64,000 nt of DNA, taken from Punica granatum. Lineage: Eukaryota; Streptophyta; Magnoliopsida; Myrtales; Lythraceae. The stretch spans positions 27,512,001 to 27,576,000 of the forward strand of contig NC_045131.1 of NCBI RefSeq assembly GCF_007655135.1, given 5' to 3'. Both the position numbers and the translations under genes were made by a program. The notes under the pieces are model-generated. The model searched no databases, was not told the DNA's origin, and was given only the letters and a program-made list of their open reading frames with translations. Shown here one piece after another: positions 56,764 to 64,000 of the stretch (positions within the stretch are counted from its first letter, which is position 1; every line of letters starts with the position of its first letter).

Positions 56764-57778
56764 TTCATGCTCTCACTATCAACATGACTCTCCAAGCTGA
56801 ACTGCTATAGGAACGTCGCGCATGGATATCGCTGCTTACGGAGGTTAGAAGAAGGAAAATTTACCACGCGGGGCTTGAAATCGAGTTTGCTAGTGTCATT
56901 GATATCCCTGATTTACTATCTGTAAATAGCGTGTATATTCCAAACGAAGGGCAGAGTCGGATTAATTTTTTTACTCGCTGGAGGAAATCATTCGGGGCTT
57001 GAAATGAGCTGGTCTTGTCGTGCTCCCCTATTGATCAAGCTTATGATATCATCTTATAAATATGATCTTATAAATATGATTCAGGATCATGTAGTGGCTC
57101 TTCTGAATTTCATATGACCGGTGGCTACATTTTGATTGCCTTAGCAGCACTTTCAGTCGATTTTCAGATATGCAAGTTGGCAACAAACTCGTTTAGGATG
57201 TTTTCTGGTCCACTACGAGAAGGGAAAACCGGAAACCATGAATCGCAAGAGATGTTCCCTACTATGGATGTCCTGATCTTTGTAGAAAACAAAATTTTCA
57301 CGGAGAAAACGATGAGATGGTTTGGGCAGAATCATGAAAACAAAACGTTGAAACTGTTCTCCATAGGTTGTGGGCCGATGTGGTCCATTCGTCGATGCAA
57401 TTGGGCTGAGGTAAGGGGTAATATAAAGCCTATAGTTAGGCCCATGGGCTTTTGAAAGCCCATGTAGTGTTAGGTGTACCTTCCACGAGTAGCTCATGAT
57501 CCCGAAGCTCCCAAGAGATTTGCAGAAATCAAGAGGCCTTCTCTTTATTTGATCTGTGGGATTCGATCTAGAAATCGTTATCGGTGAAGTTTGCTTCGAA
57601 AGGATTGTAGCGATCACCGGTGAGTACGTATGCTAACTGATAATACATACAGCTCTAAATTCTCTGTGATTGTTTCTTCGACAACTTACGTTATTGTAAA
57701 TAGTCCTACCCTATGATGGTATGACGAGGACTGCTAATGAAAAACCTATAACTAATAATAATAGTGACAAATTGTACT
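56764..57778. other. Intergenic, 3' flank of the membrane-protein gene
   Basis: Overlapping frames at 57114-57455 (+) and 57617-57213 (-) shadow each other and match no family I know. The part just after 56763 is probable 3' UTR. Confidence 0.4.
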
Positions 57779-58213
57779 AATGCATGTTTCCTCATTTGTT
57801 GGATCGCATCGATAATTTCTCGTACAGTCCGAAGGGATCAGAGCCTCTAAATATTTCTCTGTCTATATAGGTAAGAACGGATGCAAGATCTAGATCAAGG
57901 AGGGATGAGGTCCTTGGAGGTGAATAAAAATATAAGTTTTTAGAATTAGGTGATTGAGTACAAGAAATTGTATCGAAAATTGAAGAATAACATATAAATT
58001 TTTATATAGAGTCAAAATTTTGGGGAAGTGACGCTGTCTTCCTCAGCTCCTGTCTCGGTCCATCCTTGCCTATGGGCATTATGGGACCATTAATTTGGAA
58101 AAATGTCATATTCCCTCACATGATTATTGATTGCACGGACAGAATAAGGCCTAGACTGCAATTTTCGAAAAACATCACTATCTTGCACAAAAGAACAAAT
58201 CTTCACAACGTTA
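57779..58213 (+). repeat. Duplicated segment D1, copy 1
   Basis: Matches 61313-61823 in the same orientation. Shared blocks include GCATGTTTCCTCATTTG, GATAATTTCTC, AAAAACATCACTATCTTGCA and AATAAGGCCTA. The copies are well diverged and separated by about 3.1 kb. No open frame is shared. After the last common bases (TCACAACG, 58203-58210) this copy continues uninterrupted with TTAAGTACG. Confidence 0.8.
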
Positions 58214-58702
58214 AGTACGAGGACACCCTCAAATTTTGAACTTTGGAGAGCTCCAACACATCAATTCCGCATTTCCTCCCATTCAATTTCATGAGACAGA
58301 AATTAGAAATTTGGATGTATATTGGAAGATGCCAAAAGAACAGTGCTCATAGGCAATGCCAGTTCTTGCTTTATATGGAAGAAAAGAAAATAAACACGAA
58401 AGAGGGGTTTAGTGAAGTATCACTCATTCAAAGAAAATGAGTATAGTGCAGTAATACATACCTTTGTCTTATAAAAATTTCAACTTCGATCCCCATTAGC
58501 GGGACAACCCATACTCTCACATTAAGTTTTTATTTTCATTCGCTTGTACTCGGAATAAACCTTCTTTCTGACAAATAAATAAAGCAACTCCTCCGAGATT
58601 TCGCATGGTATTGATAAAACTTTTCATGCTTCTCATTTCTCATACAAATTCTATGGGATTCCTGTTTAAACCGGAAAAATGAAAAGAAATATGGCTTGTA
58701 AT
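58214..58702. other. Intergenic, no gene seen
   Basis: No coding or repeat signal beyond a 65-codon random-like frame. Confidence 0.45.
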
Positions 58703-58895
58703 CAGGGACGAACCCAGGGTTTGGACTTAGGGGGTGGGATCTTTGAGGGGGCGAACAATAAGATAATTTTCCCGAGTTAGGGAGGGCGAATATAAGAAAT
58801 TTTATTAAGGTTTAATAAACTTTATGTAAATTTCCTTAGGGCGTGAAAATTTTAGGGGGCGACTGTCACCCCCAGCCCCTTTCAGTTCATTCCTG
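58703..58895. mobile_element. 193-bp hAT MITE with perfect 8-bp target duplication
   Basis: Starts CAGGGACGAACCCAGGG and ends AGTTCATTCCTG, a short imperfect inverted repeat (CAGGGACGAACC against CAGGAATGAACT). CTTGTAAT flanks it exactly at 58695-58702 and 58896-58903, an hAT-sized duplication. The inside is G-rich (TTAGGGGGTGGG, GAGGGGGCGAAC) and has no coding. Confidence 0.9.
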
Positions 58896-58903
58896 CTTGT
58901 AAT

Positions 58904-59836
58904 AGAGTTGAACATATTTAGGGGAGAAAAAGGCAATCTAGATGGTCCCAACGGTCCTGATGACCCCCTCTTCGAAGCACAGAGCAGCTCCACTTCTCCG
59001 GCGACCCAAGCTTGCAATTCGTCCCCGGCGCACCCTTCCTCTACCCTCAAGTTCAGCCAAGTCACGGTATCTTCGATTCCACGAGGCCCCCACCTGAGTC
59101 AGGCCAAGCCTAATAGTTTGGTTTGGCTCGCCTCTATCTCTCTTTCGCGATTGTGACGAAATAATAGCAAAACACTAATTTATTTCTTGCTTGCTTTCAT
59201 AATGAACGTGATGAATAAATGAATAATGATGATTATGTGCTTTGTTAAGGCTTGCCTTAGGATAGATCTCTTGGGGATGGTGCCTCGAAGTCGAAATATC
59301 ATGTGAAAGGGGTTGGTAGGACTAGAGAGCATGCCATGCTTCAAGCTTGTACATCCATGTATGTACGCGTGTGCTTGTGATGTTCGGAATCGTGCTTAGG
59401 ATAAGATGAATGATAGTTGTGATGTTGTGGCCGAGTGATTAGAGTGTCGTAGTAGCCGAGTCTTGGTTTCTAGCACGGTTAATGTTGATTAAATAAATGG
59501 GTTAAATCGCTCATGGTAACCTTCTTCGGGTCCTAGAGACAGAGTCTCAGGTCTAGATCTTATGGAATTTGATCTTCTTCTTTTTTTTTTGGCTCGTAGG
59601 GCTCACAAGTTAAGGGGAAAGGGGCCACTTGATGAATTAATTGATTAAATGAGAAGATGAATGGTCTCAGGTCTTGATTAATTTGGTGATAAAATTATAG
59701 TGATGTCATAGGACTCACGGACTAAATTGATAAAACTGTCTGTTGGTGTTTAATTGGATGGATTGACCAAGATTAGCCGAATCTGTGAAAAATGGGATTA
59801 AAATGGCTTGATGTGTCAAGTAGTGGTCTCGGGTAG
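58904..59836. other. Intergenic, no gene seen
   Basis: Overlapping frames at 58805-59156 on both strands lack motifs. A tRNA-like GTGGCCGAGTGATTAGAG occurs at about 59428-59445 without the rest of a tRNA. Confidence 0.45.
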
Positions 59837-59975
59837 TGTAAAATATCAATTGGGCCTATAAGCGATTGGGCCCATCTCCCACCCAAAAGCTCGAGCTGAT
59901 AGATTGTGGTACCCAATCTCTTATAAACTTGTGGAATTCCTTTTATATTTTCGATATAGGACTTAACTCTCAACA
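59837..59975 (-). mobile_element. Solo LTR of the TRIM family, 139 bp
   Basis: TGTAAAATATCAATTGG ... AACTCTCAACA, bounded by the 5-bp direct repeat GGTAG (59832-59836 and 59976-59980). Read on the minus strand it follows the LTR of the TRIM at 45124 (TTATAAG.GATTGG..ACCAC, TATCAGCTCGAGCTTTTGGG, AGATGGGCCCAATCGC). Same length and inverted orientation. A lone LTR with target duplication results from recombination between the two LTRs of a full element. Confidence 0.9.
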
Positions 59976-59980
59976 GGTAG

Positions 59981-61312
59981 GGGAGGTTAAGTGATTAATT
60001 TTTGTCAATCGTTTATACGGAGAATCATTGTCTTAATCGGCTAGTCACGTACACTTGACGTTAAAACTCACTATTTGGGGAGTCTTCACAAACCTAATTA
60101 AAGGAGTCTAGGACTTAATAAGGTCCTCATGACCTTGAGGGATTTTGGGGACTTAGCGAATTTTTGAAGAATTTCTTGATTAGATAGATTTGGCTCACAC
60201 ATAATCATGTGTGAGGACCAAAAGTGACAAAAAAAAAATAACGGTGATGTTCATTATATCTCACGAAGTGAATCATAGAGTGTTATTTATTCATAGAAAA
60301 GTCACATGGTCTAATTCGTCTCAAGCTCAAACCACAAGAAAGTTTTTTGTATTTTTTTTCTAATAAAATTGAAGGGGAAAAAGGAAAAAGAGAAAAAGAA
60401 AAGAAAGAGATATATGAATAAAGTGTGTAGACTTCGGACCATGCAACACTTAATACTCTATACGACGAAATCAGCCATATTCGATTATCAATTCAACTAT
60501 TATATATATAGTATATAATATAATAGCTATTAAAAAAAGAGACATAAGTTTAGAAATAATTTCACTCTCACATGTTAATGGGCACAGTATAGTACACAAG
60601 CCGTGTCTTGTCAATAAAGGTAACGTGAAAGAAAGGATTAGATCAAGAAAATTATAATTACCAATTGAATGAGGATCTTGATGGCTCTTAAAAGAAACTC
60701 AGTAAATCCATATAGCATTCGGCATTCCCGCCAATCTGATTCACAATGTCGATATTATCAATATTATTATATAAACACATAAAAGAACTTAAAAAAAAAA
60801 GGCTACCGTACCTTCGAGTAATTGTAAATTTATAGAAATGGGGTATCGCATTGTTATTAATTCGCACAGCCCAATATCCTTGTAAGCGGTTATATGGAAA
60901 TGTGATCGGTGGCCATTTTGATCTCTGAACACATATATGAACCGACGCATCCTCCTGCTGCCCTGCTGGAGCTCGTTGAGCCTCGACCGGGAGGGTAATA
61001 CCCTGTCCCCAAGGCACAACTCGATGAAATAAGATGTCGATTAGGTTCCAGTAACATGGTCCACAGCCGTTGTTAACGATGCCGATGATGATATCGGACT
61101 GTGCATCATTGATGACGAAGACGGTGCGACTCCGCCCGGAGGCTTACCGCCAAGCCATTCCCGAAGCTCCTTCCTGCTTCCCATGGCTGCATGGAAACTT
61201 TGCCCCATTCTTGGTGTAAGGTGACTGAGAATCTGCAAGCAAAGCGCCTCTTCTTGCTTGAACCTTGGAAGACAGAGAGAGACAGACAGTGAGCACCTGC
61301 AAAAATTGGACT
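59981..61312. other. Intergenic; unrecognised frames at 60688-61468 (-)
   Basis: Between 60688 and 61468 the minus strand has several overlapping frames (up to 120 codons) in GC-richer DNA. None contains a motif I know, no splice-linked protein could be built, and the upper part overlaps duplicated segment D1. I do not call a gene, but a decayed exon cannot be excluded. Confidence 0.35.
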
Positions 61313-61823
61313 CATGCATGTTTCCTCATTTGCTGTATCGCGCCGATAATTTCTCACACCGCCCGGAGAGATCGGACCCTCCCTCCAAGAATTTCTCTGC
61401 CTATATGCAAGGACTGATGCAGGATTTGGATTAATGGGACGAGATCCTTGGAACACGAATATAAACATATATTTTCAGAATCAAGGGGTGAATAAAATAG
61501 CATCAAAAATTAAAGAATAACATGTAAATTTGCGTATAGAGTAAAAATTTTAGCTCGCCTCCCTCAGTCGTCCCTGCCTTGGTCCATCCTCTCTATAGGC
61601 AATTGGGAATGTCAATTTGGCCGCGTCATATTCCCTCCCACATGGCATTGATTCTACGGACAGACAAAATAAGGCCTAAACCACAATTTTCCAAAAACAT
61701 CACTATCTTGCACAAGAGATAATCTTGGGGCCTCCACGCCCCATTCTTGTCCTTTCCAATTTCCTTTCCCTGTTGCAGTAGGCTTGGGCCTCCCCTTCCA
61801 CCGAAAAAAAGATCCTCACAACG
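61313..61823 (+). repeat. Duplicated segment D1, copy 2, cut by a CACTA element
   Basis: Matches 57779-58213 with an extra block of about 80-100 bp near its end (about 61720-61810: TTGGGGCCTCCACGCCCC and following). After TCACAACG the similarity stops exactly where CACTACAAAA begins at 61824. Confidence 0.8.
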
Positions 61824-62200
61824 CACTACAAAATAATTGTCATTTACTGATGGTCGATTTCCATCAATAAGTCTTAAAAATCCAGCAGTAAAACACGTGT
61901 TGTGCTATAGTGATGGAAATAGGGAATATACCTACAGTTTTAATGGCTGTCGATATCGGTATCGTGGCTATACATCTATCTGACAGATGAACCGTCACAA
62001 AAGTCTAGACCTACACCAGTGGGAATTTCTGTCACTGCATTCTCCAAATTCATCAGTTTATGACCGACTTTTCTGACGGATTTTCCATCATAATAGGTTA
62101 ATTTATAAGAAAAATCCACTTGCTTTGGTAACCTTCTACTGACGATTCCTCCATCACTATTGCTTGACTTTAGACTATCATAACCAGATGACATTTTGGT
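61824..62200 (+). mobile_element. CACTA transposon 5' terminus
   Basis: Starts CACTACAAAATAATTGTC. The next 350 bp is filled with short repeats of the GATGG / CCATCA and TGACGGA / CCGTCA kind in both orientations (for example ACTGATGG at 61848, TTTCCATCA at 61860, TTTTCCATCA at 62082). Such subterminal arrays are diagnostic of En/Spm. The other TAGTG end is not in the window, and no transposase is recognised, so the length is open. The insertion point is confirmed by the uninterrupted copy of the target at 58203-58220. Confidence 0.75.
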
Positions 62201-63620
62201 TTTTGAACATTTAATGATGGATGTTATACAACAGTAAATTACAAGAGCTTAGTAGTCATCTGTACAACTCAAGCAAAGTTAAATATGGGCATTTCTTGAG
62301 CTTATAATCAATAATGTTTATCAAAATTACAACTACGAAAGCAATAGGAAAAAGCTTCTTCAATATTTCAAGTTCTTGCTTGTGCTGTGTGCTAAAATAT
62401 TAGGCCCAAGCTGCATACACACAAGAAGTTTGCAAAATATCGAAAGAGGACTTGCTCATGCCTGAAAGCAATACCATAGTATTACATAAACTCATATGAT
62501 AACAAAGTTTATTCTCCTTTTTTTTTATTTATAAATACTAAAACAATAAGTCCACATACTTTATAAAGTCCAAAAGTGAAGTCAAAAGCTAGTTGAATAT
62601 TGCTAAGCCTTCAGCTCCATCCTGCAATAATACGTAAGAGTATCATGTTCAACATGAACAAAGAATAATATTATTTCCATTATCTTCCTAACAAATACAA
62701 TAAAGATTTGTAAACAAACTAGATAAAATATTGGTATCATATGGCTAGAAAATATTGAATTATTCATTCAAAATATGACTCTCGCTAACTCCCCATATAA
62801 AATCTCTCCAATCTCCGCTCTTCAAACCTCAATTCAACTCAAAATCCGCAAAGACATCTAAGCGTATTATTAAATCATAGCTTTTCTCCATTTTCCTTCA
62901 TTTTCTCAACTCCCAAACGCCTCTCAACTCCAACTCCAATATCGAAAACCAAAGGCCATCCCTGCCACCTTCAACGAATGACCATATCACCTTCAACAAG
63001 GGACCAAATCGTACCAGTGAAAAGGAACAAAGCAAACTAATTAGATGTTTGCTGATATGATCATCACTACCACTACCAAGCCGAAATGCAATTGCCATGA
63101 AGCCCCCAAACTTTTTATGAAGTTCTAAAGCATGAATTCTATAAGAAATAAGGAGATAGCTAGCAATCCCTTAAAGGTAAAAGAGTGCCCATACAACATA
63201 AAGAGGCCATAGAAAGGTGTTATAAAAATGACTTGTCTGTATTCAGTAAACTAGACAGAGAGAATCATAACAATGACTAAATATCTTCAATTAATTAGAA
63301 GTATCTTCAATTCCAACGAAATATTGCATATATGCTATAGATAAACATAGCATCTAAACTGCAGCCATTATTCATGATTTGCTTAATTGAACTAATATTG
63401 ATCAACACTCGTTGACTCAGCTATCCATCTGTACATATATTTAGCTTGCAGGAAAGAATTCTAGATAGAGATAATAGAGGACCACCTAGAGAATTGATAA
63501 GCCAAAGACAGGCCCATTATCGTTTTTCAGGCGCTCCTTATTGTAAGTGAAAGACATTCACAGTGTTCATCGAAATAAAAAGATATTTTCTCGTCCTAAT
63601 CAGCATTACCCGAATACTTA
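62201..63620. other. Intergenic or CACTA interior, no gene seen
   Basis: AT-rich with frames under 70 codons. If the CACTA element is full length, this is its interior. No transposase motif is visible. Confidence 0.4.
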
Positions 63621-63852
63621 GGGTCTGTTTGGTTTCAAGATGGTATTTTAGAATCACAATTCTAACTTTAACTCTACTCACTACAAAACAAAATAACTCA
63701 TACAAAGTCAAAGAGTGGGCCCCATTTATACCACTTTTTTCCACAACAAAACAACATAACACATACAAAGTCAAAGGTGGACCCCATTTATACCACTCAA
63801 AATCAAAATCAAAATCTGATTTTAAAATTTTACTATGAAACCAAACGCAACC
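63621..63852. mobile_element. MITE family M1, copy 4 (PIF/Harbinger, Tourist-like), TSD TTA
   Basis: Starts GGGTCTGTTTGGTTTCA and ends TGAAACCAAACGCAACC, an imperfect terminal inverted repeat of about 17 bp. TTA flanks both sides (63618-63620 and 63853-63855), the 3-bp duplication of PIF/Harbinger elements. Inside, ACATACAAAGTCAAAG and CCCATTTATACCACT are each present twice. It is the best preserved of four copies in the window. The 91-codon frame across it is not a gene. Confidence 0.82.
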
Positions 63853-64000
63853 TTAATATTGCAGAAAGGATCAAACTCTGGCTCTAGCTCCAACAATAGT
63901 CTCACGTTGTTCTCGAGCTGCAAATCAATTTCAATTATTTTAGTTACCAGAAGATCATGTGGTACAAGGGAAACAGTAATGGACAAATAAATAAACTCTT
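63853..64000. other. Window end, no gene seen
   Basis: Short AT-rich end without recognisable features. Confidence 0.4.

Noticed and set aside
59428..59490. Possible tRNA starting GTGGCCGAGTGATTAGAG
   Set aside because: No acceptor stem pairing, anticodon arm or B box follows.
60688..61468. Minus-strand frames in a GC-richer island as a possible gene
   Set aside because: No recognisable domain, frames overlap each other, splice sites could not be joined, and part is duplicated repeat D1.
1..64000. CRISPR arrays, phage, operons or defence systems
   Set aside because: No regularly spaced repeats, no clustered short genes and no bacterial signals; introns and plant transposons show nuclear plant DNA.

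Overview
The window is nuclear DNA from a flowering plant, probably a eudicot. Intron-split genes have GT-AG junctions, the intergenic DNA is AT-rich, and there are many small plant-type transposons (Helitron, Mutator-like, hAT, PIF/Harbinger-like and CACTA MITEs, a TRIM, tRNA-derived SINEs). Species cannot be fixed by eye. There are no operons, CRISPR arrays or prokaryotic features. All family and homology calls come from reading translated sequence and recalling family motifs; no search was run.

Four protein genes look intact. (1) An intronless alpha/beta-hydrolase of the monoacylglycerol lipase / caffeoylshikimate esterase family, 10935-11912 (+). (2) A 12-exon SNF2/RAD5-like chromatin remodeller with a RING finger, CHR27/CHR28 type, 13708-23372 (-), whose joined reading frame gives 1261 codons. 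(3) An intronless Kelch-repeat protein, 41966-43099 (+). (4) A two-exon, 143-residue single-pass membrane protein, 52928-56763 (+). One RNA gene is clear: tRNA-Gln(CUG) at 12664-12735 (-), lying between the lipase gene and the SNF2 gene.

Broken genes: a complete six-exon but multiply disabled copy of the KEOPS kinase BUD32 (6723-8848, -); a fragment of a membrane-protein gene (44105-44527, -); Ty1/copia remnants (about 3930-3990 and 5330-6210 on +, 25488-27540 on -).

The rest is mostly decayed transposon DNA. Several elements can be delimited with target-site duplications (TSDs): a Mutator-like MITE at 19652-19832 (TSD TTTAATAAT) inside the SNF2 gene; a foldback element at 43379-43917 (TSD TATAAACAAT); an hAT MITE at 58703-58895 (TSD CTTGTAAT); a solo TRIM LTR at 59837-59975 (TSD GGTAG); a Tourist-like MITE at 63621-63852 (TSD TTA). 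Two related Helitrons lie back to back in the large SNF2 intron. A segment of about 430 bp is duplicated at 57779-58213 and 61313-61823, and the second copy is interrupted by a CACTA element, so the first copy acts as the empty site.

I see no convincing undescribed biological system. The most informative items are the BUD32 pseudogene, the transposon-filled SNF2 intron, the tRNA gene with an encoded CCA, and the datable insertions above. The AT-rich stretches 28953-32560, 37870-40660 and 48430-50660 hold no gene that I can support.
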